Shown one piece after another: positions 34,901 through 48,543 of a DNA stretch of 64,000 bases. The notes below the pieces were generated by a model, which saw nothing but the letters and a program-made list of their open reading frames with translations, had not been told where the DNA came from and made no database searches. Position 1 is the first letter of the stretch. Each line of letters starts with the position of its first letter. Origin of the DNA: Stichopus chloronotus (Eukaryota > Echinodermata > Holothuroidea > Aspidochirotida > Stichopodidae); the NCBI GenBank assembly GCA_021234535.1, contig CM037849.1, forward strand, positions 12,691,526 through 12,755,525, read 5' to 3'. Made by a program: the position numbers and the translations under genes.

Positions 34901-37900
34901 AAATACACAAAATCTTGACACATTCACATCTTTTAGACAAAAAAAGCGGTTTACATTCTGCTCATGATACAGCGACGACGGTTCGACCCATCTTTTGTTT
35001 TTTAATATGTATTTGATCTAATGATAACTATATAAAATTTAAGTATCTTCTAAATTTAAAAAAAAAAATAAAGTCATTTTTTTGTCTGGGAAGGGAGTGT
35101 GGTGCATGTAAGTACCACGGTTTGTTTCAGTATTTTCCGATTCCCAGGATGGGCAGATGCGTTGTCGAGTGTGATGAAAGATTCATGCAAAGAACTTTGA
35201 ACTCAGAGATGGACATATGACCTCTTGTTGACCGCGGTTTTGACCTTCAGGTAAGCTGCTGATAGGTCACTGATGTCGAAGGTTACGTGCAAATCAAGCT
35301 TTGTTTTGATGTGCATTTTGTGCTTTGTATAGTACTAAAGGAAGTACATACTTCAATACCCAAACTTGGAAACGTTTAACAACCACAATTTGTTTCTTGT
35401 TTTTTTTTCTCATTTCATAACTTGGAATTTGCGTCATCCGTTGCTCTGTAAGTAACATCGCATGGCCTCTGATTTTAGAAAGTGATTAACAGGACAGAGA
35501 CATATTGTGTATGTCAATGGAGGGACTATACTGTTGAAGAGCCTACGATGTGGATTACATGCACATATCATGATGTTTATATGCTCATATTATTGTAAGT
35601 ACATATAGGCTACTAAATATTCCTGTTCTATACGTAGGGTATACCTTGGTTCTCTTCTTACCTCACTCACTTATGCCTTCGGCATCTACAGAGTCACTAT
35701 ACAGCACAGTTCCACGTATGGTCTAGCAAATACAGTCAAAATCGTGAAGACACCAGATTTATTTTTTTGTCATTTCGAATTCAAAAACCCCTTAAGTAAT
35801 TCCATGTCACATTTAGAGAACAATAAGCTTTTGGGAATAACTGATATCAAGGGTGGCACATACAAATACGATTGACGTAAATGTCTATTGTCTTCGACAA
35901 CCTTTTCGTGACAACCAAACAGAAAATCTCAAAGAAGGAACTATTTTATGGCATTATTGCAACGATACCAGCTTGCGCTATTCTGAATACAAATATCAAA
36001 GCTCCGTCGACGGTATACAGCAGTTAGGAATACAGGTTCACATTTGCAGAAAGGTGGACGGCACTGCGCCCCCACTGTATGGCCCTTGACCCTAACCTTA
36101 ACCCATAACCTAACTCCCTAACAATAACACTAACAGCAGCCTCGTGAATGCTGCATGGCCCAGCGACTGGAGCGTTTAAAGCAGTTATACTTTTAGCGGA
36201 ACTAGGTCCTGTGGTAAATGTACGTGCCGGGAACATCCGTGCCAATAAGGACAAAGTTTATGACAATTGTGCAACTACTGTACAATCTTTTGCAATTATT
36301 CTTCTACCGTGATCGTCTCGTGATCCACTGTCTGTCATGTGACTGGTTAAGATGTGACGCTCCTCTCTCTGTCAAACACTTCAGGGACAGTAAAGCGAAA
36401 ATCGAAAACATTTGCCGACGAAGAGAAAAGTGATAAACATTTTGGGTATACATCATGTAAACAAACCTCAAGCTGACTTGAATATATGCCTGCTAACCCC
36501 TTTTCAGTATAGGCTATTCCCTCCTGCTGTCCATTCACCTACGTTTGAGGTTGGCTTACATAAAGTATACGACCATTTTTGTCGCTACTTGGAATAATGG
36601 ATGGTAGAAAAGTATGGGTGAGGGCGGGGGGGGGGGGGAGGTTAAGGAGGGGCTCATCTGAAACGAAACTTCACATAAAGTTTATTGTAATGTGTCTGTG
36701 CAGCAACCTTCCAACGTGGATAAATGTCCATTGTGTACACCTGGTGGGGTGAATTAAGGAGATTATGGGATTCCCCTCCCATCTCCCGTCCTTTTTTTTT
36801 GGGGGGGGGGGAACACTAGGATTATTTGTCGCTATTTATGGACAAGTAACAAGTGGCACATGCCATGCATGAGATTTTGTACGTCTGTCGTTATGTTGAC
36901 AGGAGCTTCCCAGCAGGTGACTTCACGTGGGGCACACAATGCCTCCATTGGAATGGTATTGTGATTATGAATGGAACACAGGATGGTCACGTGATTGTAA
37001 CTATTGAAAGGAGATAGGCTTAGCTGAGCACAAGGAAACCATGTAAATAACTGTGCGATAGATATACTTGTCTAGGTATGTAATCTGTAAACTAATCAGG
37101 GGACCCCCCCCTTTAAATATTACAAAACACACGATAAAACCAATCATGACTAATTTTTGACAAATTCCATTTTTACATAACTCGCTAATTTTGGCGAACA
37201 GGATTATACAAATGTGCAGGCCGGTATGAAATGTGGATCATGTTAAAGGGATATGTGACGTTCAGAATATACCAATATGGCAGTAACAAATATTTGAACA
37301 ATCTATCGTTCTGAGTTCACAAACTTTGGTTTTAAAAATACAGTCGGCGTTGTCTGTTCGTTTTCTGACGAACGCCTCATTTCCCCCTTAACACAGTGTG
37401 AGCCATCCTTTCTCCGCGTTCACAGGTGCCAATAGCATGACGGTCAAAGCAGAAACCATGGTAGTTTTAGAAATTCAGCGAGCCCGACCTATCCCGTGAC
37501 CCGGATGGTGCATGGTCGTGAAAATCTTGTTCAATATAGTCCACCAATTACACTACCAGTGTAATACAGACTACCATACACTCGTATATTTTCGTGTGCT
37601 ATAGGAGAGTTTGATTCAAACAGTGCCCAATGAAGTGAAGATATTCTCCTTATTTCGTTTGTTTGACCATGTTAGAATGAACCACTTTCCTCTCACCGGC
37701 CCCACCCTTACACCAGGCTTCCTCAAAATGACAGTGAATGCAATTTTGTTGCAGGAGATAGTACGTGTGGAGTGACGTGGGTGCAAAAAAAAAAAAAAAA
37801 AAACTGGATGAGTAGGCCTTATTGGAAAACAACAGCTTTTTCAAAATAACTTACTCTATGTTGAAAGTGTTTTTTTTTTTCTTTTCTTTTTTTGTTGCAA

Positions 37901-38590
37901 AACTGAGATAATTAACTAAAATCTTGGGCATTTTGTTGGGAAATTAGTAAGTAAAGTAGATCAGTCAGGCAAGTGCCACTCAAAAGGCGTTTACCTGTCG
38001 ATACTGCTATTCAATTTATCTTTGATAAATTTTGTACGTAATGTCCTTCGGCAGGAACATGATACTGAAACTATTAAATATAATATTACAAAACTATATG
38101 AATACGGTGATATGTTGCAAGGATAAGACATCCCCCCCTCCCTCACAAAAAAAAAGAAGAAATTAGAAAAGTCTCTCATATGTCATTGTGGTCTATGCAT
38201 TCCAAAGAATACACTACCACACAGGAAAGTCCACAAAAAGTTATTCCAAAGCGACATTTCCCGTGTTTTGGAATCATTCAAACGATAATACACAATGTAT
38301 GGTACCCTGCGTTGAACGTTATAGGGAGCGATTGTGGTATGAAGTCAGCCTTCATTTGTTTTCCTTTACCGGTGTTCTGTTTATATTTATCCGTTTTATT
38401 TTTACACAATGTGTATTCAGTTTTCGCACACTTATCGGGGTCGAAATGTCTGCAACAACCCCTCCCACAATTATTACTACGTGACCAACATCACACTCAA
38501 CTGCCACTTTTTGACAACTTCGTGTTTACATCCGCGAGATAAAACTATTGTTCTTTGAAACAGTTTATCAATAATTTATCTTCAAGACAA

Positions 38591-38622
38591 AAAAAGATAT
38601 CTCGCGATATCTTTTTTTTTTT
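38591..38622. repeat. Short perfect hairpin AAGATATC-tcgc-GATATCTT
   Basis: The arms AAAAAGATATC (38591-38601) and GATATCTTTTT (about 38606-38616) flank a 4-nt TCGC loop, followed by poly-T. It could be a small MITE relic or chance; the function is unknown. Confidence 0.5.
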
Positions 38623-39473
38623 TATATCGGTAAAGCAAATATAGAGAGATCATTAAGATTGCGCATGGGTGAAGCTCCATAGCGGTATGATGTATGCATG
38701 CCAGCCCAAACATTAGGTAACCGAAGGTGATGTTGGGGGCGGCCATGGATCCCCTCCTCCTATGAGGTAGAGAAGCACGGTTTAGTATACTCGGCTTATC
38801 GGTTAATGATCTTTATCGTTGAATGTGGTGTACACAATCAACACGGGACGACTGATTAATCGGTCTGATTTGAAAAAGACACCTTGATAAGAAATATGAA
38901 CCTAGATCACCGAGGGGGCAATATGTCAAACCGATACCTAACATATACACATATATGCTGCGCACGTTGTATAATCGTGGCGGTAGAGGTGGACGGAGGA
39001 ATTTATTCTTGACAAAACGCTTGGATAGTGTGGTATGGAATACAATACCCATAATTTTGAAACTTGAAGTTATGAATGTATAAGACAAAAAAAAAACTCA
39101 TGCCAAAAAAAAAAAAACTGCTAAAAAAAAAAAAACTGCTAGCAAAGTGCGTATCCACGAAAAGGTGGAACGTGTGTGGAAAAGTATAAAAAGTAATTTG
39201 GTCTGGCGTTTCCGTTTGACAGAAACTTCCTCAAATGGACTACTTTGACCAGTGGCTGGTGGAACAGCTGGTGGAGTAGACCCCCCCCCCACTTGCGATT
39301 TCTCAATGGCCCGGGAGATCTAGGGGGATTATGTTAATCCATACTTTCTCTGGGTACGCGCCTCGTCAAGATGGTGGCGTCCCGCTAACATAGTCTTTCC
39401 ATAATTTCTAGCTATATCGTGCGTGTCAGTGGTGGCGGTCGAAACTTGAGACTCTCCCCGCCTTCCCCCCGCC

Positions 39474-39494
39474 CACACACACACACACACACAC
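39474..39494 (+). repeat. (AC)n microsatellite
   Basis: A run of about ten AC dinucleotides after a CCCCCCGCCC stretch. Confidence 0.9.
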
Positions 39495-42400
39495 GAAGGA
39501 TGCACCGACGTCGCCACTGAGAAAGACTCTGCCAGAAGGCCTCGAACAATATGAAACATGGAGCTTGAATTTCCAAATGAAGTTTGGTTTATGCTGTCAC
39601 TTTTTATGTTTACATCTGGGAATGTAACCTCAACAAAGTTGACAGTGGGGTGGATCACGTGACGTCATCAGTAACATTCTCCTCATGACACGATTTACCA
39701 TCCCCCACCCCAAACACACCCCTCCTCCTCAAATTGTTCTCCCCCCCCCCCTTCTCAATAACCATACTCCAAGACGATCTTTCACAGCGTAACAGAGGAG
39801 AGTATTGCCTTTAAGTTCAGATCGTGGAATCGAGAGCTTTATTTACCTCGATAGCATTATCAACTTGTAGGTCTGTTCATACTTATCCTAAACTTTGAAA
39901 ATAAACACCACAGGTTCGATTGTCCAATCAAGTTTCCCATTATCAAACTTCTCGTATTTCTTTTCATACTTATCATACTACTCCGTGTGTGCCGTCATAA
40001 TATATTTCTAACAAGGAAACGAATCGGTCTCACATGTTGGTATCACCCTTTGAATTAGTAACCTCTCAAAAGAAAAAATGAAGACTAATAAAGATACGGA
40101 GTTTTTTTTTTTCTTATGATCAGCTTGTCAAGTTTAAAAGACACATACAGAAATAATGAACTGTAAAATGCCGGCAAGAGTCAAAGGAAAATTATGCGAC
40201 AATTTCTTCGATTTTTCTTTGAACGTTGCATTTATCTTTAGCAGAACCAAACATTTACCGTATGTTAACGACATGCACTTTTGCTGGTATATACGGGGAA
40301 CCGTTCATAAGCAGCTGCCAAGGAAAGATTGCATGTAATGCCACTTGACAAGGACAAAAATTTCCAAACAGATACATCTAAATTAAACTATTATCATCTC
40401 TGTTTTTTGCAGAAATTTTGCAATACTTACATCACATATCACTAACTGTGATCTCAATTCACTGTTGAATATTAAAGAAATTTCATCTGGTTGGGAAAAC
40501 TAAACGCACAAAATGTGATTTTGTCCTCCTCAAAATAAGGTTTTCCTGCCAAAATAATGTCGTTCATACAATTCATAAAGTCATTTTCCTTGATCGTCGT
40601 TGTTGTTTAAATTTCGTTGTTTCAAATCAGATATGAAAATCAAAATATAGCATCAATTCAAAGAGCTAAAGCATTAGTAATGTATTTTTTTCTTCTTCTG
40701 AAGGGATACCACGTGATACTGTTTGCCAAGTTGGTCTATAGAATATTTAGTGGACTTGTTTAATAACGTTAAATTGACTCGGTTCAGCAGAAAAAACATG
40801 ACAATAATGTCGAGAAAAGATAATTCTTAAATTGCTCCATTTCTAAAAAATATCTTTCATGTCAACTTTGTTTCTTTGATTGAAAGAATATCATTTTTTT
40901 ATGACTAGCTTACACGTTGAAACTTTTTTAGGAAATGTAAAAATATAAGCTTACCATCCTTTTGTGAAACAAAGGAACATTTAAACATCCACTCTTTGCT
41001 TGAGCTTGGCTTTGGTGTAACCCTGGCAGTTTGCATATAGATGTTTCATGAATTCACCTTAAGACGTCTAACGTTAGCAAGGAGATACTGGAATTTTTTA
41101 TTTAAAAATGCGAAGTGGAAGTAATTATTTTAACCTTTGCTGCTATTCCGACATCGCATGCCCATAATTGGAGTACTGTATCTCTTTAACAGCTGTCGGA
41201 ATGGGGTGTACGTGACCCGGTTATCAGTCGGGCCATATTCCTGCCATCATACCATATCAACCACATATCTATTTGACAGATAAATCAGTATAGATAAGAA
41301 AAGCGGCTGTTATCAAAGACTATACTGATGAGCGATCGAAGCAGTTGATAACGACTGTGACTCGATGATATGGAGTTAAACTTAGTTGATTTACAGAGCT
41401 GTCAGAATCACGGCTGTTCTTGAAAACACCAGAAAGACCCAAGTTACTGCACGCCGTCCGTGGAGAGGGCTCTGAGGATCCACGAGAGCTCCTTGAATTG
41501 GGCCACCTCAAAAAAAAAAAATCATCGAAAACTAAAATATCAAAACAATGAACAATTTTAATCACAAATAGAGCTATAAATGCATGTTGATATGTCGATA
41601 TATGAAAAGATCATCAACCCAGAGATTTAGAGGAGGATCTGTTGCATTGTATCCCTTCCACCCATTTTGATGACCGTCCGTGGATACATCCCCACCCCCC
41701 CCCCTCCCGATCGTCGCAATTGGCCACGGTTAATGTGTCACATTTCAAATGTATACCACGTGTGCAGATATATAACGGCAGGACGATGTCGGGAATACAT
41801 GAGCTGCCGTCCTACCTTATAAGCTAGTCCGTCACAATAGGAGTATTATATTTTCTAATTTGAATGTATTTGCATTATTGGAGTTTGCTTTTAAGTCAAG
41901 ATTGCTCCCTTGGCAACATTTAATCCAGGACTCTCACAAAACCCCTCGCAAATGGAGTCGTGCAAAGTAAACATCTCTAAACCTGTCTGCTACAATGTAT
42001 ATACAAATGTTGTGCAATGCCTTCACTGTAAACAATCAACGTTACAATGTCAACCGCCAGCACCTCGTACCATCTCGACGGCTGACATTGAGCGATCGTC
42101 TGCATGGTCTTCTTATCCAGAATATTTGAATTATACTTCTTTTTTCTTTTCTTTTTTTTCTGCTACTGTTTGTCTCAGACAGACACTGCCAGCATGTTCT
42201 TCTTAGGTTTGCGTATTACAACATGAAGTGCTTGGCATTTACTCTTCAAAGAGTGGAGAGGTATCATGGTTGCCACTGGTTCATTGGCGCTGAGCTCTAT
42301 CATTGGCAGCAAAGAATCAGCGTTTATTTGTTACATAATCATTCGATATCAGAGGAGCCTGCATCTACATAATGCAGGTATATTTATGTGGTAGGCCTTC

Positions 42401-42654
42401 TCTATGACGGTAAATGCTCTATGCTCGGACGCCCGTATGTTTCGGGGCTTAGTAAGACCTGGGACCCATGGACAAGGAGAAGTGTGGGGACCTGAAACCA
42501 GTAGTATCAAGATCAATTTTAGTTCCCTCTGGTCATCCCCCCACATATTTACAAATTAACAAATACATAACGTATGATACTGAATGCGATACTAGTTCAT
42601 GTTGTTTTCTACGTGTTTTACGTTACAGTCAAAGTTAAGGGGAAATACTGTGTT

Positions 42655-42965
42655 TGTTTTTCAGACACCAACCATATTTTTAACCACTGTCTGTGGGTAT
42701 AGACTGCTAGAAGAGTCAAAAGAAGGAAGGAAGGAAAGTGGCTTTCAAGAAAGTAGTTTCTCACAGACAGAAATTCAGTTATTTGTTGCCCAAAACTAAT
42801 TTGTTCGTACAAACTTTCCAAAAGTCAAATGGCGCATCTTCAGTTACTCATCACAGGCATAATGTTTTGAAGAGATAAAGCTCTTGCAGATGTTTATCGA
42901 TGAGACTGGATGGTTTAACAACGGTAAAAGCAAGTTTCTTCGTATGTCACTGTCGGTGTATACGA
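42655..42965 (+). repeat. Dispersed ~300-bp repeat, copy B
   Basis: It matches copies A and C through agtttctcacagacagaaat, catcttcagttactcatcac, and gcagatgtttatcgatgaga. It is in the same orientation as the other two copies. Confidence 0.8.
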
Positions 42966-43869
42966 AATGCAGTTTTTCCCGTTAACTCAAAGCAATCCCT
43001 ACATAATATGACCAATGCATCTTCACTGCGGGGGTAACTGTGTCGAGCGTCCTAGCCGAGAACCGAAAGTATGATAAAAAGCTACAAATGTGTGCATCCT
43101 AGATTAAAATATCTGCGCCCATTGGCACAATTACACGAGCACACACTGTTAAAAATGTAAATTGTAAATTCACACAAAATAAAATAAAGAAATACAAAAG
43201 GAATGCAAAAATGTTCCGGTAATTACCGTAGTTTCCAGACAATTTCTGTAGTTTTTTATTTATTTCTTTGTTTTATTTTCTGTAAATTTACAGACATTTT
43301 TTACAGTGCAATGTCCCGAGCACGAGAAAAGGTCATCATTGCGAGTACAAGTACAAATGCCCGAGAAGGACTATTTGATTTTCAAATTCACCGAGGACGA
43401 GGACATGAATACGAGCACGAGTACAGACACATGTACTCGAGTACCACACGTCTGCCTGCGTTTCTCGTCAGTCCGTATAATACAAGTAAATATAGATGTA
43501 ATAACCACTTTCCTTAGCAATATGCTCTGAAAAAAAAAAGAACTCGTTGTTTTTTTTTTTTTTCCTTTTATGTTTAATGCACACTTTAATCGGAGCTAAT
43601 GTGGACTTCGTTGAAGTAAAAAAAAGAAAGAAAAAAAAAGCAGAATGCACGAATGCATTGTGGTTTCGATAAATTCATTATGAGGATATTATCTTGAATC
43701 TTCCATTTTCTTATGGCAAGTAAGTGTAATAGGCTTGGTTATTGTAGTATTACAGTACAGCATCTTATAAACGATTGAGATTGGTATAACGGCATCTGCT
43801 GACCTAAGTTTATGACTGATACTGAAGGTATCCATTCGAGCATGCATAACTGCATACTACAGAGGCATC

Positions 43870-44530
43870 CCAGGGCTTCACTTAATACAAAATATCAAAT
43901 TTGTGCAAGCTTCCGATCTTGAGATATCGTGTCTACAAGGTTGTCTCGAATTGAACCCTGTTGACCTGCAATGACCTTTGACCTCCATCACAGACAAAAG
44001 GTTATTTAAACTCAATAAGGTACATCTGCATAACAACAACGAGATCTGTGTAAGCATCCAGTCATGAGATATTGAGCTCACAAAGTTTTCACGGACAGTT
44101 GTTAACCCCAAATGAACTTTGACCTCCACCAAAATCAATAGGGCGTTTGTACTCAATAAGATACACTCACTACCAAATATGAGATCTGTACAAGGTTCCC
44201 TTCCTGAGGTACTTAGTTTACAAATTTTTCACTATTTGACCTCTATTGACCCCAAATGACTTTCGACCTCCACAATAAACAATAGGCTTTTCTTACTCAA
44301 TACGGTACACCTCCATATCAAATATGAGATGTGTACAAGATTCCCATCTTGAGATATCGAGCTTACAAGGTTTTCACTACTTGACCTATGTTGACCCCAA
44401 ATGACCTCTGACCTCCACCAAAAACAATAGGGATCTAGCACTCGATAAGTTACACCCACTACCAAACTTGAGGTCTTTACAAGCTTCCTTTCTTGAGATG
44501 CCGTATTTACAAGGTAGACTTCACAAACAT
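43870..44530 (-). repeat. Third AGGTCA repeat array (minus orientation), about five units
   Basis: The degenerate landmark TTGAGATATCG...TTTACAAGG recurs near 43920, 44068, 44206, 44352 and 44494, giving 137-148 bp spacing. Each unit contains TGACCTnnnATGACCTTTGACCT, the reverse complement of the half-site cluster in the lectin intron. An (AC)-rich tail (about 44525-44570) lies at the end that corresponds to the GT-rich end of the first array. Confidence 0.88.
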
Positions 44531-45243
44531 ACATGTACACACATACACACACACGTACACATACACCCGCATGAGTACAAAGGTTACGATTTCATCGAAA
44601 CCAAAAGGTAAAAATCTTAGCTCTTAGCACGATTCTTTGCTTTGAACACTGGGATCGTGAAAAGGTACTACATATATATATATTTTTTTTCTTCAATTTA
44701 CCCTATATCACCAATTCCCTTCCCTCTTTCCAGCTCTGCAAATATAATATTGGTTGCATTACTAGCATTATGTATGGCAGAAGCGGTACGGGTTGTTTGG
44801 TCTAAAAGGTGTTACTTTATAACAATGAAAGAAGGGAATTTTACCACAGGAGTAATTAACTGTTTGCAGATCACATGTCTTTGTTTGGTTGACAGGTCCA
44901 TTGACAAGCCATAAGAGCTGCATTTTTCTTGTCCAGTCGTACAATTGTTCTACTCAGGATATGACGTCACACAAAAAATTCCAGCATATGACAGTGGGTT
45001 ATTTTTGCACATTTGGATCAAAGTTGTATATAAGGTTGTATAGATGTAAAAGTTCACCCATGCAGCCTCAGTGAAGTGGTAAGACAATCCTTCAGGACCT
45101 ATGTGCGTGTAGGTCACCTACTACCACGATTGAATCTCAGTTAATTATTTCTGATCTGTGAAAAGAGTTTGAGTGATTAATTTATTCTTTATTCATACAT
45201 ACATAAATACATGTAAATACACCATAATATATATAATAAATGA

Positions 45244-45247
<4 letters not shown>

Positions 45248-45275
<28 letters not shown>
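45248..45275 (+). repeat. (AT)n microsatellite at the 5' edge of the first Penelope-like element
   Basis: About 14 AT units lie directly upstream of the recognisable RT frame. Confidence 0.95.
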
Positions 45276-45279
<4 letters not shown>

Positions 45280-45284
45280 TGATA

Positions 45285-46566
45285 TGTTCCTTAATTTCGT
45301 TCATATTGACTCACAATAACTTTGTTTTTAATGATAAGTGTTATGTACAAGTGAGTGGGACGGCCATGAGGACACGCATGGCACCATGCTTTGCCAACCT
45401 CTTCATGGCTTTAATTGAAACGAAGTTCATCGACAAGAGCAATTTCAAACCCCTGTTTTATTCCCGTTTCATCGATGACATATTTTTAGTCTGGACCCAT
45501 GGCCGCCCCGCTCTCGACAACTTCATACATGAAGCCAACGCCACCCATCCTTCTATCAAGTTCACAGTTGAAATTTCAACCGAGAAAGTTCCATTCCTGG
45601 ATGTTATGGTAAGCCTTACGCAATCAGGCCTTAAAACCTCCCTGTTCAGGAAGCCCACAGATAGGCCCACCTACCTTAATTACAACAGCTTCCACCCTAC
45701 CCACATTAAAAGATCTATAGTTTTCAGTCAATTACTCAGGTTTAAGCGTATCTGCTCTGACGATGCCGATTACGAGAAAGCTGTATGACATTTCGTTCAG
45801 TCTCTATTGGACTGCGGGTACCCCTACAAGCTAATTGCTAGAGAAATTAATCGAGCTTCCGGCATATCCCGAGATTCAGCGTTAAGCCAGAAAAGGATGG
45901 ACTTAGCGGCACAGCCCGAACGCATTCCCTTTGTAACCCGTTTTAACCCTTCTACTACCCCTTTCCTACAGAAAGTGAGATGCGATTGGAAGCTCCTAAA
46001 AAACAACCCATCCCTTCCTCTATCCTCCTCATGCCCCCCTTGTTCTGGCCAAGAAACAACCGCCTAATTTACATCGGTTGCTTGTCCGTACCAAACCTAG
46101 TCCTCCCCCGGGGAATATACCCTGCCGTAGACCCCGATGCCAGATCTGCCTCCATTTTAATACAAATCGGATTGTTGAATTTCAAAATGAAGTCAAACTT
46201 TCTCCGGTCAAAGCAGGCTGTAACACCCCCAATGTTGTGTATATACTGTATTGCTCTAAGTGCCCGGAGGCTATTTATGTCGGTGAGACCGCCAATCGGT
46301 TCAGAACCCGATTCAACAACCATAAGCATAGTATCAGAAATAATCCTCCAGGCTTTCCAGTAGCATCTCACTTTAATGCCAACAATCATTCTCCTGGAGA
46401 TCTCCGTTGTATTATCGTTAAAGACAAATTCCCGAATACAGAAAGCAGAAAGCTACACGAACAACAGTTAATTTTAAAGCTTAATTCCCATGTAACTGGT
46501 CTTAACAAAGATATGGCTTTCTTATCCCACTACTCTGTCACTAAGCAAGTCCCTTCTACACTGTAA
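45285..46566 (+). pseudogene. Penelope-like retroelement, 5'-truncated: reverse transcriptase plus GIY-YIG endonuclease, with a stop and a frameshift
   Basis: The first part (about 45285-45785) encodes the RT palm: QVSGTAMRTRMAPCFANLFM, then SRFIDDIFLVW with the catalytic DD at 45474-45479, then VPFLDVMVSL. An in-frame TGA at 45786-45788 interrupts it, but the same frame continues with HFVQSLLDCGYPYKLI and onward to about 46020. A frame change near 46010-46040 leads to the C-terminal frame (to the stop at 46564-46566). That frame has a CxxC finger (CRRPRCQIC) and the GIY-YIG nuclease VVYILYCSKC, IYVGET, RFRTRFNNHKHSI. RT followed by GIY-YIG is diagnostic of Penelope-like elements. The N-terminal RT region is missing at the (AT)n tract, so this is a dead copy. 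Confidence 0.93.
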
Positions 46567-46571
46567 GTTTA

Positions 46572-46630
46572 CGCATCATTCTGACGAAGACCTCAGGGCA
46601 GGTTGAAACGTTAAATACATGTATGCAACT
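46572..46630 (+). ncRNA. Hammerhead-like core at the 3' end of the first Penelope-like element (weak)
   Basis: CTGACGA (46581-46587), a possible stem II GACCT/AGGTT around CAGGGC, and GAAAC (46605-46609) resemble the hammerhead core CUGANGA...GAAA. Outer GCAT/ATGC segments could extend stem I. Stem II needs a bulged A, and stem III with the cleavage trinucleotide is not clean, so it may be a decayed ribozyme or coincidence. Confidence 0.35.
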
Positions 46631-46671
46631 GCTACTACTTGTTGGAGTTTAGTGTTATCGTTTGTTATTAT

Positions 46672-46815
<144 letters not shown>

Positions 46816-46829
46816 CCTCGAGATGACTT

Positions 46830-47190
46830 CCAAGTGCGATCTTATGACAGTGGCAAATGGTTGCCTGACAACTTTCTCTTTCTTGGAAATTTTTAGCCCT
46901 CATTTAAGTCAGAACTTTGACACTAGAGAATATGTAGATTGGGTATATCACAGAATTAGCTAACAATATTGTGGAAATTAAGGTGACGTCTCTTTTAACT
47001 GTTGTAATGTTTCTTTTGAGACAGTCAAGATTGTCAAGAAATACAAAAGGATTTTCAAGTAGTTGGGTCGGGGTGACTTAACCCCAATGTGCCATTTTGA
47101 AATGAATATTTCTTGAAAAAATTCAGTAACTTCCTAACGGAACACCCAAGAGGAACTTATTCGTAATTTTCATGCTACATGTCAATCCAT
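46830..47190 (+). repeat. Dispersed repeat shared with about 60430-60760
   Basis: Ordered matches to the second copy include tttcttggaaat, gtagattggg, attgtggaaattaaggt, gtaatgtttct, ttcaagtagttg and ccattttgaaat. Both copies lie just downstream of long AT-rich microsatellites. The class is unknown. Confidence 0.65.
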
Positions 47191-47609
47191 TGCTTGGTCG
47201 GCATCAATATTAGACTCCTGGAACCAGTTACTTGGGTTAATATCAAGGATTCTTATTATAGCATGTTATAGTCAAGAATGGCTCTGACATAAATTATCTG
47301 CGAGTAATTATCCATAGTCAGGAATCCTGCTGTACCACACCTTATACATAAACGGTAGTCAACCCGATATTGGGGGCAAGCAGTACAAGTCATTTTAGAG
47401 ACACCCTCCGGGCAGTTACGCAACCATCACAGGGGGTAGGGAAAAAGTTCGATTACGTAATCATGAGCCATTTCTGGCAATGACATGCTATCATTAGGAT
47501 AATTGGGACAGATATTTAATTTACGTTAGAGTCGATCCCTGAATATAGGTTAAAGAGGAGGAAAAGTCAGGACTATTGACAATGTTAAAGGAAAATAAGG
47601 CGTTTGCTT

Positions 47610-47915
47610 ACAGAAGACAACCATATCTTTAAAACCAATGTTTGTGGACATACCAGAATGATAGATTATTCAAAATGAGGAAGGACAGTACCCTTCTTTT
47701 CAAGAAATAAGTTTCTCACAGATAGAAATTCATTGTTGCTCAACGATAATTTGTTGATCCAAACTTCTCAAAGTTCAAATAATTCATCTCCCGTTACCAA
47801 TCACACGCGTAATGCTTCGAGGAGATAAAGTTTTTGCAGATGTTTATTGATGAGACTGAATGGTTTAACGATGACTAAGGCTATTTTCTTTGTACGCCAT
47901 GTTGGTACATTTTAG
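47610..47915 (+). repeat. Dispersed ~300-bp repeat, copy C
   Basis: It has the same landmarks as copies A (31650) and B (42655), including agtttctcacagatagaaat, tttattgatgagactgaatg and ctttgtacgccatgt. Confidence 0.82.
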
Positions 47916-48543
47916 GCGCCCTATATACACTTTCAATGAGAGACTAACATTATGACGATCACCAGCACCAAATATCATTCAAATATTTCGTTTACTTTTC
48001 AAAATATTGCAATTTGAATGTTCACTTAAAAAAAAATAATCAGGAAGGTGCCTTTTTGAGATTGTGATGACATCACGGAACCACATGTGATTGAAACATT
48101 TGCTTGTTTTTCTTTATACTTCATTGTCAATATATTTTGAACAGTTAAAGTGATTGCTTGTGTAGGCAAAAAAAAAGAGGCTTAAACATTGACATTTCAT
48201 CTCCAAAAGTTTGGTAAGGCTTTTATTTGCACCATTCAGACATTCTTGGAAGATAAATAGGTTTCAGTTGGTTAATTTTGCCATATGATTTCAAGTTCCT
48301 CTGACATAACGACAAAAAGTGTAAAATACGATAATGCAGTGGTTGACAGTTTTCATTCAAATCAACTGCATGTGTGCTTCTTTGAACAAGCCAATGGGAA
48401 GTATAGTAGTATTGACTATTCAGTAAGTCAAAACAACTCAGGATCACTGGCGTCGCAACGTTGTAATCAGTTTGTAGGTTATTTGTAAATACAGTGCTTC
48501 ATTCACCAAATCCTACAATTCCCGATACCGACCAAGGAGGGAC

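Larger units (their letters stand above)
31976..42650. other. Long gene-poor stretch, no gene recognised
   Basis: About 10.7 kb. It contains homopolymer runs (for example poly-C near 32287 and 32530, poly-G near 36626 and 36801, poly-A near 37785 and 39090-39135), an (AC)n at 39474-39494, and a degenerate CCTAA stretch at about 36085-36125. None of the open frames shows a domain or splice context I can defend. Confidence 0.6.

Noticed and set aside
34960..35010. tRNA T-arm-like string ggttcgaccc
   Set aside because: No matching acceptor, D or anticodon arms around it.
36085..36130. CCTAA-type telomere-like repeat
   Set aside because: Only a few degenerate units (ccctaa, ccttaa, cataac, ctccctaac); not a telomere and too short to call an interstitial telomere.
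38180..38542. 120-codon plus-strand frame
   Set aside because: Unusual, low-coherence composition, an overlapping rival frame of similar length, and no motif or splice context.
41320..41565. Minus-strand Ser/Arg-rich frame
   Set aside because: Low-complexity composition with no domain; probably chance or transposon debris.
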